Below are positions 1 to 11,960 of a stretch of 64,000 nucleotides of DNA, one piece after another. Position numbers and translations under genes: made by a program. The stretch's first letter is position 1. Each line of letters starts with the position of its first letter. The stretch lies in assembly GCA_022606425.2 (NCBI GenBank), contig JAHDVF020000880.1:1240001-1304000 (forward strand). Direction: 5' to 3'. Origin of the DNA: Lepidostoma basale (Eukaryota > Arthropoda > Insecta > Trichoptera > Lepidostomatidae). The notes under the pieces were generated by a model that worked only from the letters and a program-made list of their open reading frames with translations, ran no database searches and was not told the DNA's origin.

Positions 1-355
1 GAGAATTTTTATACTTTGCATCACGGTAACCTTCCATAGTTTTTTCACAACTGCCTTTGTTCCGCTAGCTAGGTAAATACTTTAATATTACTCTTTGAAA
101 GCTTCGTGATGTTAGAGAATAATCTTAACTTAATTCTACAAAGATTTTCAAAGTTACGTTGTTCATATTTTGTTATACATAAATTGTTATAATTAATTTT
201 TAACTTGCTATATGTAAATTTATTAATGCATTTAAGATTTTTTCAGTCCATATAATAAAGCAATACCCGATTTCTTATTATTTCATAATTCGAAATTCAT
301 AATAATATTTATTATTGTGATATTTATAAAATGGTACAGTTCTTCATATAAGAAG

Positions 356-677
356 TTAATGCAATGCGAATGAAAGTGTTATGAGGAAAATAATAAGAGA
401 GTCATTAAAATGGTTTAGACACATAGAAAGAATGAATGAAGAAATAATGATAAATAATGTATATGTAAACTATGTATCACAAATGTAACAAAAAAATAGA
501 GCAAGACGTGGCATGATCAAATTAATCATATATAAAATGTTGGCCATATGAGGTGTCAGATAAAATGTCGAGCGTGCCTGATAAGATGTATAAATGTTGA
601 GAAGCGTAAGAAGTAAGTGTGATATTGAATTATGCCTGCCTGAGACGGCGTGATGGTTAGTTTGTTAGTTAGTAAAA
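356..677 (+). pseudogene. LINE-A 3' end fragment
   Basis: Decayed 3' end of the LINE-A non-LTR family. A degraded frame matches the family's C-terminal reverse-transcriptase tail (a stretch like LKWFRHIERMNEE), then a 3' end that closes on GGCGTGATGG followed by a short TTAG-type tail. Frameshifts and stops are frequent. It is 5'-truncated, as usual for this family in the window. Confidence 0.6.
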
Positions 678-1785
678 TCCACATGTAATTTTTTAAAACG
701 AGGATATTTTATTTTTTACGAATGAAATGTTACATTTAAAAAAAAATGTTTAACCATATGATGATGTGCACTTATACAAGTCTGTGCAGAAATTTTGACT
801 TTAAAATCCAATAATCAATATATTTTATGTGTGCAGTATATTATCAGGGGGATTATAACATAAGTATCGAAAAAAGGAACATTAAATATAAAAAAAAACG
901 TTTTAACTTAATGAATGTTCTGGTGGTCATATTTCGCTACGACACGCAGTATTCTTGCCAAATGATTCAAATTCTATCCGGGAAAAATCTCGATATATAC
1001 GAGGCTCATAAAGAAAGCCTTTGAATTGTTTGTGGAAAAGGGATTTTCAATATGTGATTTATAGGGAGGAGAGGCGGATATATTATCGTCGTCGCCCTTA
1101 AGGATGACAAACATGTTCGATAAAAACGATTTTTTAAGACGCATTTTGTGTGAATGTAAAATTCAAGTCATTGAATTTATTTTATTTTATTACAAGGATT
1201 TTTCGTTATTATTGAAACTAGGGTATTAACTTACTGCTAGGGCATTATCTGTCGTGTCTCCCATAATATATTGTATATTAACATATTATCAAAAATAAAT
1301 AATTAATACGGAGATAAACATCATTGTTCAAGAAAAAATCAATATAAATGTGTTATTAAAATATATTTAGTTTAAAAAAAATATTCGGAATAAAAAGCAT
1401 CTTCATTTATCTAATCAATCTTTAGATAATCCAAAATAATTATATCTATTTAGTATAATAGTGAAACGTTTTCCTTTGCCAGGGCTCTATTTTACCCAGC
1501 TACAATATGTCACTTCCAAAAAATATAGTTAGTCTTCTACAAAAACACAAATGATGCACTTGACACAAAGATGTGCTAAATTTAAATCAATATTTTAAGG
1601 TTAATAAAAACGATTAATTTCTAGAAGTTTTAATAAATTTTATGGAAGTGACATGTACGTACGTAACGCTTCGTAAAGGCACTCTGAAATAGACTTTAGA
1701 TAATATCTTAGCAAAGCGATACTATTACTCCAATAAAACTTATAGAAATCAATCGCTTTCACTAATATTATTTGTAATCCATAGT
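678..1785. other. AT-rich stretch, no gene seen
   Basis: AT-rich sequence with only short chance frames. I see no splice-flanked exon and no recognisable transposon core. Confidence 0.5.
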
Positions 1786-1789
1786 TTTG

Positions 1790-1920
1790 GCCGAAAACTA
1801 TGATACTTATTAAATGTTTTATTCATGAAAGATGTTATTATCGTATCACAATTTATTTTCTATGAGATTGTTGCAACAGCTGTTTCGCCAACCTATGGTG
1901 GTATTATCAGGTGTTACAAA
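1790..1920 (-). repeat. Foldback family FB3, one arm
   Basis: On the minus strand it carries the FB3 signature: ACACCTGATAA, a stem-loop, GCGAAACAGCTG, then sequence like that of other FB3 copies at 6.4, 56.1 and 59.4 kb. The hammerhead-like core is degenerate here (CTGATAA for CTGANGA). Confidence 0.5.
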
Positions 1921-2048
1921 CTAATGATGCCAACATTGCTTACATAGTTAACAACATGAAGTGTTTCAAAATTAAATAGTTTAATATCATAAGACGTAAA
2001 TAAAGTGAACGTGGCATCGGTGTGTAACGACGGCTTTTTTTACATTCG

Positions 2049-2360
2049 TCATCAGTCGTCTGCCATCCACTGCTGAATGTAGGCCTCTCCCAAAGCACGC
2101 CACCGCCCCCTATCGATTGCCGCCCCCATCCATCCAGGTCCAACAATCCACTTCAGATCGTCGGTCCAGCGGGCAGAGGGACGTCCAACTCTGCGGAATC
2201 CTGTACGCAGTCTCTCATCCCCACTTCAGCCCGCCTATCCTCAGAGCCACCTCAGTAACCTTGGTTTGTTGACGAAGAAATTCGTTTCTAAATCTGTCCC
2301 TCAAGGTTATTCCAAGCATGGCTCTTTCCGAGGCGCGTTGGGCGACCTTGAACATTTTTC
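2049..2360 (-). pseudogene. RTE-like retrotransposon 3' end
   Basis: Minus strand. It encodes pieces matching the intact copy at 52.4-53.8 kb: AERAMLGITLRDRFRNEF, TKVTEVALRIGGLKW, then a C-terminal QQWMAD-like end and a GATGA-type 3' end. An internal deletion joins GLKW to the 'maximally conserved' RLRTGFRRVGR-like segment. It is broken by frameshifts at its 5' side near 2360. Confidence 0.7.
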
Positions 2361-3008
2361 TCTTTTCTACATTACCGAAAATAAATATGAGAAGTTTTAA
2401 AGACATGGAAATTGAATTTAAATTTTCTTGTACACTTTTAAATTAATATTGAAATTTTGTGATCAGTAAACGTTCGTGTCATTATAAAGCTGTTTTAAAT
2501 GGGGATAGTAAAATGAATAAGATTCCTATCACGTGTTCTACGAGTTTGGAAATTTAATATCTAAAAAGTAAAGCGTTTTCAATCTTACCGCAAGCAAATC
2601 AAACACGTAATTTAAGTTCTCGTATAAAAAACCGCCACGCGCCTTGGTAGGTAATACCCAATTTTCTCCCAATAAGAAAATAAGCAAACAAGGCTCGCTT
2701 TTAACTGAAATTCAATTAAATGCCGACCTTTCCCACTAGGCTGTGTAAATATTGAACGGAGTCTATAAATAAGGAGAATTTTCAATATACAGGATATTTG
2801 AGGTATCGCCAGGCTTTGTGTTAAAATAATATTTGATTTGTGACTAATTATAATTCGATATTGTAGACTATATGTACAAAAGTAAAAAAAAGCATTCTAT
2901 TTTTACTTATTGTATCTTGAACAATAGTTTTTAACTCCATATTAAATCATTAATACTAATGAAAACGTTTATCGTTACAATTGTTAATTTTTTTTATCAA
3001 ACAAAATA
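2361..3008. other. Non-repetitive AT-rich stretch
   Basis: No gene seen. A partial FB2-like end (TTGAACAAT followed by an ACTCCATATTAAAT motif) sits near 2920-2970. Confidence 0.4.
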
Positions 3009-3882
3009 GGGTTTTTTCAATAGGGACGCTTAAACTTTGATAGCGATACTAATTATACTAATTTAGTATTTTATTAACGATATACTAATTTAGTCTTCAC
3101 ATTTTGTAATTAAACACTACACGCTTCACCAACACATTGACCTTGTTAAAAAATATTTTCAAAATCAGTGCTCTGTTCGCCAAATGTTCGGTGCGTTGCG
3201 TCTAGTTAGAGTTAGAAGGTTTCAATCCTGGGATTGGTTTGCAGCAATTTCTTCTATTCTCCTCTTCCATTCTTCCCTATATTGTGCAGCTCTTTTGAAA
3301 TCTGCATATGATGAGCAGCGCACGTCCACCAGCAAGTCTTCCTGGTACTCTCGGCGTGGGCGTCCCCTAGAGTTTGTCCCGTCGGTCATACCCTCCATTA
3401 TGGCATGCAAGAGACCTTCTTGACGTATTACAAGGCCGATCCATCTTGCACGCCTTTCGGATAAGGTCCTGAGCAGGTGCCTTCCTCCTTCGATTCCTTG
3501 AAGAACTTCCTCATTCGTGATGTGGTCTCTCCAGGAAATTTCTAATCTTCAGTGATGAAGCTCATTTCTGGTGGATTGCTGGATTTGGAGCGACGAGAAT
3601 CCATTGAAGATTCATCAGGTGCCTGTATACTCCGAAAAAGTCACTGTTTAGTTTGGATTTTGGTCCGGCGGTATATTCAGCCCTTATTTCTTCGAAGATG
3701 CGCAAGGAGCGGTGCTCACTGTCAATGGCGACCGATATCGGAAGATGATAACATTTTTTGTGGCCTAGGATATAAGATTTGGATCTCACAAACATACGGT
3801 TCCAACAAGATGGCGCCACTTGCCATACTGCACGGGAAACATTGAATATATTATAAGTTCGAGCGCTCTTAATGAATAACCC
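3009..3882 (+). mobile_element. Decayed Tc1/IS630-like DNA transposon
   Basis: Imperfect terminal repeats beginning GGGTT, each next to a TA (3007-3008 and 3883-3884). Transposase relics are visible. An N-terminal piece like CSVRQMFGALR lies near 3165-3210. FSDEAHF near 3549-3569 carries the first catalytic Asp, and FQQDGATCHTAR near 3799-3834 carries the second. The frame is broken many times and the middle is missing. A LINE-B fragment is inserted inside. Confidence 0.65.
3205..3546 (-). pseudogene. LINE-B 3' fragment inside the Tc1-like relic
   Basis: Minus strand. Encodes the LINE-B C-terminal tail (RGRPRREYQEDLLVDVRCSS, ending EIAANQSQD), close to copies at 21.1 and 22.8 kb. Its truncated 5' side abuts the transposase motif FSDEAHF, which shows that it landed in the DNA transposon. 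Confidence 0.7.
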
Positions 3883-3884
3883 TA

Positions 3885-4560
3885 TTTTTTAAAACTGATT
3901 CTATGAAGATTATTGCATAAAGTAATTAGGCGATTGATAATTAATTAATTAGTGAAGTTTAATGTAAAAAATAGTTAGCTATTCACGATATTTGTAATAG
4001 AAATAATAAGTAAACACTAGAGAAAGTTGATGCGTGCACTTGAGGTTAAATGCGCTTATGTTATTATGAATGTTTGCACAAGTCCTTAGTAAATATTCTC
4101 TCCAACTGTGGGCATATTTGAAATAGAGATTGTACGTGCACGCTTCTATGTACGCTTAAATAAGATACCCGTATGAAAGTTGAAGCCAGACAGATTTTCA
4201 AACTTAACATAATGCTACAATTTATGTGCATAAAATAAATATGCATGTATTCATTTTTAAAATGGACGAATTTTTAATCTTATAGGAAAAACATTTCGTG
4301 CAAGTATTTTGATGTAATTTTTACTCAATCTTGTAGTAATTTGTTATTAGTTTCATTGTTGAGTTTAGTTAGTTTTAAGTAATTTTATGAATAAATTTTA
4401 ACTAGCTTTAAATAAGTATATATTTTGCTGTAATAATGTTCCAAAGAGCCCTTCATTTCATAAATAGTGAGGTCTTAATAATGAGAGTCCTTTCACGATA
4501 CTCCCATATTAAATCGAATAAATTATTAAAAAAACAACCACATTTTTTTTATAAAATATA
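3885..4560. other. AT-rich stretch, no gene seen
   Basis: No recognisable element. The octamer TACGAGTA occurs near 4560, at the junction with the FB3 repeat that follows. Confidence 0.4.
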
Positions 4561-4564
4561 CGAG

Positions 4565-4967
4565 TATAATCCATTGTTTTGGCGGAAACACTTTGATATT
4601 TCAACATTATTAACTGTTAAAATAAAAACACAGAATAACACAATTGATTATATTTCTTTTGAAATTGCCGTGACAGCTGTTTCGCTAACCAATGTTAGGA
4701 TCGTCATATCGCACGTTGAAAACAAAAGTGACACTATACAAAAATCTCAATTTTTCAGTACGCTCATTTAAAGTTTTGCCTGCTTATTAATCTAATTAAA
4801 ATCAACTAGATTCTGATAGAATAATATCTAAACTAATATATAAAACAACAACATTAGATATATTTCTACTCACAGTCAAGTTATTGACCTCACAAAAACT
4901 TTAAATGACTGTACTGAAAAATTGAGATTTTTGTATAGTGTCACTTTTGTTTTCAACGTGCGATATG
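4565..4967. repeat. Foldback repeat with 72-bp arms
   Basis: FB3 sequence (4565-4720, with GCGAAACAGCTG on the minus strand) runs into a nearly perfect inverted repeat. The left arm is about 4705-4777 and the right arm about 4893-4967. The spacer of about 115 bp has no coding content. An RNA across it would form a long hairpin. Confidence 0.75.
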
Positions 4968-5575
4968 TTACAATCAACTCATTTTGTAAAATCAATGTAA
5001 AATGCAAAATATTTTTTCTTGTTATAATATAAGCTAGTCAACAAAATTCAAATAATATCTATGGAAAAAACATTTTGAAAATTTATTCTTACGAATAAGC
5101 AACATAATAAGCTTTAAGTATACAATTTCTTTGCCAATTATTTTTTGATAAAAATGTTTGCTGAATGAGAAAGCAGATCATTATTATGAGGGTTTTAAGT
5201 CGTTCCCTCAAGTTCTGATCTCCACGGCACAGATAACAGAGTTCAGTCCTGACGAACCAATGTAAAAAGGTTAATTCATTACTTGGAGAAACATTTTGTG
5301 CACTCACGTTTGAAAACACATTTTTTAAAATTTACAGGTATGAACCAAAATCTTGCTTTTGTCCTGGGTCCAGTGTTGCAGCTCATATAATTCCTTTGTT
5401 CCTGCCATTGATGAAAATATATGAAACATTTGCCTAAATAAATAATATTCATTTTGGCAATAGCCATGTTTTTTTAATTGGATTTCATGATTAAAAACAC
5501 TCTTATTGTAAAAACATGTCGCCAACCATCCTATAATTGTATTCATCCGTAACACATACTCGTATATATTGCGGT
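4968..5575. other. Unassigned stretch
   Basis: AT-rich with a modestly GC-richer patch near 5210-5400. No frame, splice-flanked exon or repeat family that I can name. Confidence 0.4.
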
Positions 5576-5576
5576 T

Positions 5577-5735
5577 GTTTTTTCTTCTTCTTCTTTCGGT
5601 GCCGTGTCAGGTCCCCCAACGTTTATATACGTTATACGTTATACAACGGTAATAACGTTGGCGATCACTACAGCAAAGGCATATCCATTTGAAACAGGTT
5701 CTGAACTCTTTTTATTCCTGTCTACTCTTTTTCGC
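5577..5735 (-). pseudogene. LINE-C 3' end fragment
   Basis: Minus strand 3' end of LINE-C, with the GACACGGCACCGAAAG end and a GAA-type tail. Copies lie at 8.35, 22.74, 23.3 and 35.37 kb. It stops abruptly near 5735, where unrelated sequence begins. Confidence 0.65.
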
Positions 5736-6065
5736 CATAGTGATTCTTGGAAAAGGTGAACAGAGTGGTTTCCCGTTGCCTTCTCTGGTGGATTTTTCTG
5801 TCGGGGTTACCTTCCCTTAGCTGGTTGGATCTGGTTTGGAGGCGCCAGAAACTCGCCTTTCATCCCCTCGTTATCTGCTGTGATCACACGGTTATGAGTG
5901 TGATCCTATTGCCCGGGGTTCGCGACAGGGACGCTAACGAGTTGGACTAGTCAGTAGTGTTGCCGGTGGAATGCAACTGGGCGTTTCGCAGCATTTTATA
6001 GAATCACACCCTCCAGCAAGATGTGACTAACCGCGACCCTACTGACAATTCGAACCCCTTTTTTT
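5736..6065. repeat. Unidentified GC-richer repeat-like segment
   Basis: About 330 bp of much higher GC than its surroundings, sitting where LINE-C breaks off and ending in a T run near 6060. It could be a SINE or a fragment of another retroelement. No frame or promoter box convinced me. Confidence 0.3.
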
Positions 6066-6379
6066 TTCTTAATTAGATTCTATATCTGAGTATCGTGAGA
6101 GGTCTCTCATTATTGGTACCGCATTAATCGTGACAAAAATGGCTTCTTTAAACATTTTTAGAGACTGCATTTTTAATTACTGTTTTATTAATTTTTTTCC
6201 ACCTTTGATATTTTCTTCTATAAATAGTTACTAACCGTTCTTTCAATTAAAATATTTATGTACTTACTCAATTTCAGCAAGAACTTCAGAATTATATAAA
6301 AAAAATTATTCAAATTAACAAAGGAACAAATACACAAGAAGATTTGAAAAATCACGAAAATTTGACATTTGATATATTA

Positions 6380-6490
6380 TTGTAACACCTGATGATGCCA
6401 ACATTGGTTGATGAAACAGTTGTCGCGTAAAATAAAATAGAATTGTGATACAAAAAACAAAGTTTATTCATTAACAGTTTAAAACATTTA
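6380..6490 (+). repeat. FB3 arm with hammerhead-like core
   Basis: Carries, in order, ACAC, CTGATGA, one extra T, a stem-loop, GAAAC, a palindromic AGTTGTC segment and GCGT (about 6385-6428). It then has the FB3 arm ending ATTCATTAACAGTTTA. Only the right half of the foldback is present. Confidence 0.55.
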
Positions 6491-6599
6491 GAGACAGTAA
6501 CATTGAGTTGTTTCGAATATGTGAAAAATCATAGTACAATTCCTTAAAACTGTTTCATTTGAAATTTATTCAGTTCGATCCTATATTGATTTAATTTTT

Positions 6600-6850
6600 T
6601 CATGAATTCAAATCATCAAAAATACCCAGCATCATTTCGTTCTCTTCTTTCAAAGCTTTCATTCGCTCTGCTTTCATATCTTAAATCTACATTTACTGCT
6701 CTATCGTATATAGATTATTCAAATATTCATTTAATAGATTTCATTTACATTGCATTTAATCAACGTTCATACATATTTTGCCATCTTTGCTAATTAGTGG
6801 TGTTCCATGCTTCTTTTATATTCTACTTTCACCTGCCCTTTTCTTGTTAT
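6600..6850 (-). pseudogene. Possible very old LINE-A fragment
   Basis: The order of words on the minus strand (GTAGAATA, then ATGGAACACCA-like) resembles the LINE-A coding tail, but identity is low. It could equally be unrelated AT-rich sequence. Confidence 0.25.
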
Positions 6851-6954
6851 TTGGGGTCAGTTTTCCTTATATGGCTCCGTCAAGTTTCACGATTCTGGAT
6901 CATATGGCTATCCATTCTCAGCACCCACAGGTCCTTCCTACGTGTGCACATCCA

Positions 6955-7300
6955 AATCAAATCAAATAAGTATATTTTCCCAATAGACAATACAAACACA
7001 ATTAATGTTTAAGGCATTTATTAAGAACAGGTAAATTAATATATTTTATTTTATATGATATATAAAACCAGAAACATTAGAAATGGTTTGACATAAGGAA
7101 GACAAGATACTCTCTAATGTGAAAAGTATTTGTTCTACAATATAAACGCATTTTCACTAATATGAAAGGCGTTGATTTCTGAAGAGAGAGTGTTCATCAG
7201 ATTAATTGATCCTCTCATAGGTGTCACCAAAGGCAGGTTGGTTCAGGCGCCCGGTAGGTAAAACAATCTGTGCTGTCACTGTTGGAGATCACATCCAGTT
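6955..7300 (-). pseudogene. Jockey/CR1-like LINE 3' end
   Basis: Minus strand C-terminus matching the copy at 33.3 kb (a broken LFYLPGA, TNLPLVTP tail, then MNTLSSEINAFHI). The 3' UTR words TGCCTTAAACATT follow, and then a TTGATTTGATTTG tail. Confidence 0.6.
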
Positions 7301-7389
7301 GCCGGGTCATGTGGAGAATATATTCATCCTCCCTCCTGCTTAGGTGGCTTTACCACCGCAGACGACGTTCCCTAGCATTTTCTGCTACG

Positions 7390-7740
7390 CGGCGATATTA
7401 ATTATTGGCGGTAGCCTTTCACATTGCGTTAAAAAAATCTTCTGCTTAATGCTTAAAATACAATCTTCATAGATGGCGTTAGTGTGTGGATTGAATATAC
7501 TACCATGTAAAGGGTGGTGTTGGAGGTTAACATATATACAACTTCCAAAAGGTTGTCAGACATGGCGATTATAAGAAAAATAAGGTGGAATGGGGAATAT
7601 TGTATTACATAAAACGTGCGCTCAACCCAACCAATGACATGTCATAAGTCCTGTAAACACCTTGATCAACCAAATTCTGTTTCCAATTTGCATCTTCGCC
7701 TCTATTGAGATACAATTGATTCTTATATAAATAATTCCTC
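7390..7740 (-). mobile_element. MITE family M1, uninterrupted copy
   Basis: Minus-strand copy running from the end word TTGTATCTCAATAGAGGCGA to the GGCTACCGCC end. It matches the two halves that flank the mariner at 14.6-15.9 kb, and so supplies the empty target site for that insertion. It has no coding capacity. Confidence 0.7.
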
Positions 7741-8345
7741 TGATTTGCTTGTGTTTCTTTTATATACAAGCTCGTCTAAAATGTCTCATTTCCACCCCAT
7801 TTATTCAACTTTCTTAGTAATTTTGCCAGTTGGGTAATTTGCGTCAATTCTTCCAATTACTTTATTCGCAGTTCCCGCCAATATAAACCGTCAGCTTAGT
7901 GTAGAGCTCTCGAGAAAACTTAATTTTATTAGAGAGCGAAGGAGTTCTGGAGAGCGCTTTATTTTTCAATTATGTTGAGCATTATTTTTCTTTGAGGAAC
8001 ATTTTTGCCTCTGACGTTTGTCAAAAAGTAATTATTAAAATTATGCAAAAGTTGATTTATAACTACGGTGTACTAAATAAGTAAATATTATACATATATT
8101 CAACTCCATTTACTAACCGTATTTAACTTATATTTGATGATTTAATTCTTTTATACTATTTAATTTGTAAGCTACAAGCTATTAAAATTGTGACATTCAA
8201 TTTATGGTGATGTTAATTTTGACGAATTTCTTATAAATTTTCGCTTTGAAAAGTATTATTTATTTTGAAACCAAATTATCAATTACGCTTATTTTTAATT
8301 AAGCTAAAATAAAAATAAAATGTTCATTATACTTTAACAATGAAG
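7741..8345. other. AT-rich stretch, no gene seen
   Basis: Nothing recognisable apart from AT-rich sequence. Confidence 0.4.
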
Positions 8346-8347
8346 AA

Positions 8348-8505
8348 ATATCTTCTTCTTCTGGCGCCGTGTCAGGTTCACCCAACATTGGCGCAGTTCG
8401 TTCACCCAACACTGCAGGGAAAGCATCTCTGTCCTGTGCCACTTGAAACAGGTTCTCAACTCGGCCCATTTCCTGTCGTCATAAATCACAATCTGCATGA
8501 CTGCT
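8348..8505 (-). pseudogene. LINE-C 3' end fragment
   Basis: Minus-strand LINE-C 3' end with a GAAGAAG tail. It contains a small internal duplication of TTCACCCAACA not seen in the other copies. Confidence 0.6.
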
Positions 8506-9270
8506 TGTTTAATACTAAATTATTGAAAATTTCTTTGTGCCAATCTAATCCATATTCCTTAAAATAATGACGAGGTCCTTGGATGATTTATAATTAAAAC
8601 AATATAAAGTACACGGCGAAAAACAAGTGCCTTTACTTATGTATTGAAGTAAAACTAGGATCCTAGTTTCCAAATAATTTACATCTTCGCCTCTATTGAG
8701 ATACAATTAATTAAAAATATATACGAGTATGTATTTAAACTAAATATACATTTAAAAAGATTTTTACAAAATGTATGAGTGTATTTAATTTTTTTTTATT
8801 TATTCACCAAAAATCATCCCTATTAACGTGATTCCTTTACCATAGACGACGAATTGTTCCAGAAGAGCTTATAAAGTATGCAGGGCGAGTTACCCCGTCG
8901 CTGCTTGCAGACGCATTACTCCTGCTTAGCTTCTCAAGAAACATAATGAGAATTTAATGCAGTTGGTTTGTTCGTGAAACGGACGGCCGCAGTTCCGAAA
9001 TTAATATTGCAGTTTGTCCAACAGAAGCAACTTCGCTGCTTTGTTAGGAGCACCAACATAAGAGAGTGCACGCGACCACGGACCATAAATTCTCAAATAA
9101 TTTATGAACTATTTTCGGCTGAAATACGTAGCCGAATTTAATTACATTCGTTTTAATTTATACGAGTTGCGTAAATTTTAATATTTCGTGGATCATAAAT
9201 TTTAAAAATGTAATTTTATAAATAGAGCTCATGGAAATGGCAAATAAATAATGAATCTAGAATTAAATAA
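8506..9270. other. Mostly unassigned; M1 end fragment at 8680-8710
   Basis: Holds a 25-bp M1 end and the octamer TACGAGTA near 8726. The 8820-9080 part is GC-richer and may be single-copy. No exon was identified. Confidence 0.35.
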
Positions 9271-9271
9271 A

Positions 9272-9890
9272 TGGGATCTCTTCTATATTTGCCATACTTT
9301 GTGTTGTTACGATGTTTTATTTCTCTTTTTCTTTTTTTATTTACTTTGATAAACAACACTTATACTAAAAAAATAAAATTACATAGACATGTTTCGGACA
9401 ACCAGTCATTCTTCAGTGATACATATTATAAAGATACAAATTTAAAATATTATAAAATTGTTTACATGATCTGACATATGTTATAACAATAGCATAAATC
9501 TTTCCAAATTATTTTTTATAACATCTGTCAGATCATGTAAACAATTGCACCGGCGATGGCAGTATGATTGTCACACTGTCTTTGGTCTGGTGTAGAATTC
9601 ACGTGACAATAAAATGGCGATAGATTGGCTACCTATCACATATCACGAGAATCAATATAATAGCAAAAAAATAAAAATTGTACACAGTAATTGGGTCCAA
9701 ACGACCTGTTGTGTACATAAAAAAAAAAATTATAATATTTTAAATTTGTATCTTTATAATATGTATCACTGAAGAAGGACTGGTTGTCCGAAACATGTCT
9801 ATGTAATTAATTTTTTTAAATATAAGTGTTGTTTATACACAGAATATGAAAAAGAAAAAGAGAAATAAATGGAACTCTTCAACAATTGTG
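9272..9890. repeat. Foldback FB4 enclosing a small hairpin MITE and a SINE-1 body
   Basis: Two arms of about 165 bp (about 9300-9458 and 9725-9885) are inverted repeats with few mismatches. Each carries a hammerhead-like word order on its own strand: CTGAAGA, an extra A, GGAC/GTCC stem, GAAACATGTC. Between the arms lie a hairpin of about 95 bp with ends AATTGTTTACATGATCTGAC (about 9456-9546) and then a headless SINE-1 body. Confidence 0.75.
9548..9730 (+). mobile_element. SINE-1 body, tRNA head missing
   Basis: Matches the SINE-1 copies at 42.7, 43.2 and 46.4 kb from CGGCGATGGCAGT through ACGACCTGTTG to an A-rich tail (about 9719-9731). The tRNA-like head with boxes A and B is absent. Confidence 0.65.
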
Positions 9891-10209
9891 AAATTAATAT
9901 TTTTATGATAGAATGACAAGCGCCGGCTTAAGAAATAATGCTGGACAAAAAGTAACCATACAAACACAAAAAAAACGAAAGGATCAATAAGTTAGTTGAA
10001 AACATGCCAAAAAAATTATTGAAAACTAATTAATTATTACAAATGAAAATGGCTGTTTTCTAGAAGTTTCATTATATTTTTTGCGAAAGACATATTATGC
10101 CTGTCTAAGACATTATCAAATGACATATTTCAGCGACCGAGTTCCAGACAGTCAGTTGAAGCTTCTCAGATACCGTATTTCAGATCCCTGAAACACTTTG
10201 CACAAGATT
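9891..10209. other. FB2 fragment in otherwise plain sequence
   Basis: About 10030-10130 matches the FB2 repeat (GTTTTCTAGAAGTTT, then a GACATTATCAAATGACAT end). Nothing else was recognised. Confidence 0.4.
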
Positions 10210-10965
10210 TTTGTTATATCATACACACGAGCATCAAAAACTCGCTTCGCTATCTTATGGATGGGGTACAGCTTGAAAGAGCTTCGACATCCAGAGATCT
10301 CGGTGTTTTGTTCGAAGCTCAATTATCGTTCAATCTTCACATAGTTGCTCTATGTAATAGTTCTATTAAAATGCTTGGATATTTTTGAAAACTCAGGTGT
10401 TTCAGGTGTTTTAGAATTCCCTGGTAAGAAGTCGGCTGGAATATAGTTCCATTATTTGGTCACCGCCTGGGATCCGATATTTTCTGTTGGTGGAGCGAGT
10501 GCAGAAAAAATGTCTGCGCTTTCTTTACCTCAGGGAGCGCGGTTATTACCCGTGGCTCTTTCCAACTGAATTCTTACTAAGTTACCAATCATTGAAAAGA
10601 AGGAGGAATATCCACTTGGGAGTTCACTTCTTTCAGCCGATTGGCGGCCATATACAAAACTCGGATGTCCTGAGTGATGTAGGTTGTCCCTGATAATTAC
10701 ATTCGTAATAGACAGCACATATTGTTTTATTTGCCGCGCTGCAAAACCAACCTGCTAATGGTTATGCCTGTGGGTAGAGCAATCTTATTGCTTTATCGGG
10801 TCGCCTCGGAGGTCTACATATTTCGTGATAGTGTGAGTTGCCTCAGGGATGCAATATCAATGTTTTGATTCTTTCTAATTCTAAATCTTAATGTTTTTTT
10901 TTATTCTTCTCTTATAAATTCTTATAATGTAATTGCAAACAATCTGGAATTATATGTCTGTAATG
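10210..10965 (+). pseudogene. Jockey/CR1-like LINE, C-terminal part
   Basis: Broken frames read like the thumb and tail of a Jockey/CR1-type reverse transcriptase. In order they are SRDLGVLFEAQLSFN, LEYSSIIWSPPG, VERVQKKCLRFLYLRERG, then LPRCKTNLLMVMPVGRAI. Frameshifts separate them. The 3' UTR is AT-rich. Confidence 0.7.
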
Positions 10966-11555
10966 TTTGTGATTTTTATTCAAATAAATGAAAAACATTC
11001 TTTAGTATAAGACACAGGTGGTATAGGGGGACGCATGTGACCTTTGCCTTAGATACGCCCGTTGGTTCCGATAGAGCATACAGATTCGGAGCAGGAGCAA
11101 ATGGCCCGTTCGGGAATCTTCGGAAATTCTCGGCAGTCCTCGGCATCACCACACCTGTGGCGATCGGATAGAATGTAGAAAATAGAGGGCAAACGCTAGC
11201 AGAGTCGGCGCAGTACACTTGTTATGCACTTTGATACGATGGTGACGGTAGAATAATTCGTCTTGTAACAACCCCATTTTTTCAAGACCCCGTATTTTCA
11301 TTATTATTGTAAGTGTGTTAAAATTAATGTGCTTGTGGGTCGGTTTATTCTTCTTTCTCTTGTCAATGGTGTTTCTATATATCGCTGGCCCAGAAATTCG
11401 TTAGCTAGACTGCGCTTCTGGATGCTCGAGTAATGTCCTCTTCGATGCAGGTGACAGAACAGGTCCAACAATTAAATCCAAGTTAAACCACTAATCAATC
11501 GTGTTTACTTAATAGAATAAATTAATAGTTGAGTTTTACAAAACTAATACCTCAA
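10966..11555. other. Unassigned, GC-richer near 11020-11220
   Basis: A GC-rich patch carries an 80-residue minus frame. It has no splice signals or recognised domain. It may be part of the flanking Jockey-like elements or another decayed repeat. Confidence 0.3.
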
Positions 11556-11559
11556 CCAT

Positions 11560-11960
11560 CAAATAGAGAAATAATCTGAGAAGTGGAAAAAACAGTCTAA
11601 AAAAACGTCATTATGAAATTTCATTTCATTCATTTCTATAAAGATCACAAACATTACATATGGTTTAATCCAAGCAGTCTGCAACCTTACAATTACATTA
11701 GACAAATTATTTTTCAAAGCAGCATTTAAAAAATAAATAAAGGACATAAAGACAACAATTGCAACCCTGAGGCAAATCACACTATCACGAAATATGTCCA
11801 CCTCCGAGGAGACCCGATTAAGCAATGAGATTGTTCTACCCACAGACATAACCATTGGTAAGTTTTTTCTGCAGCGTGGCAAATAAAAAAAACTGTGCAG
11901 TCTTTGACAAAAGTAATTATCAGGGACAAATAAACCTATTTCACCGAGTTATGTGATGGA
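11560..11960 (-). pseudogene. Jockey/CR1-like LINE 3' end, inverted to the 10.2-kb copy
   Basis: Minus frame begins LPRCRKNLPMVMSVGRTIS and SSEVDIFRDSVICLR, the same C-terminus as at 10.75-10.85 kb. The two copies face each other. Confidence 0.65.
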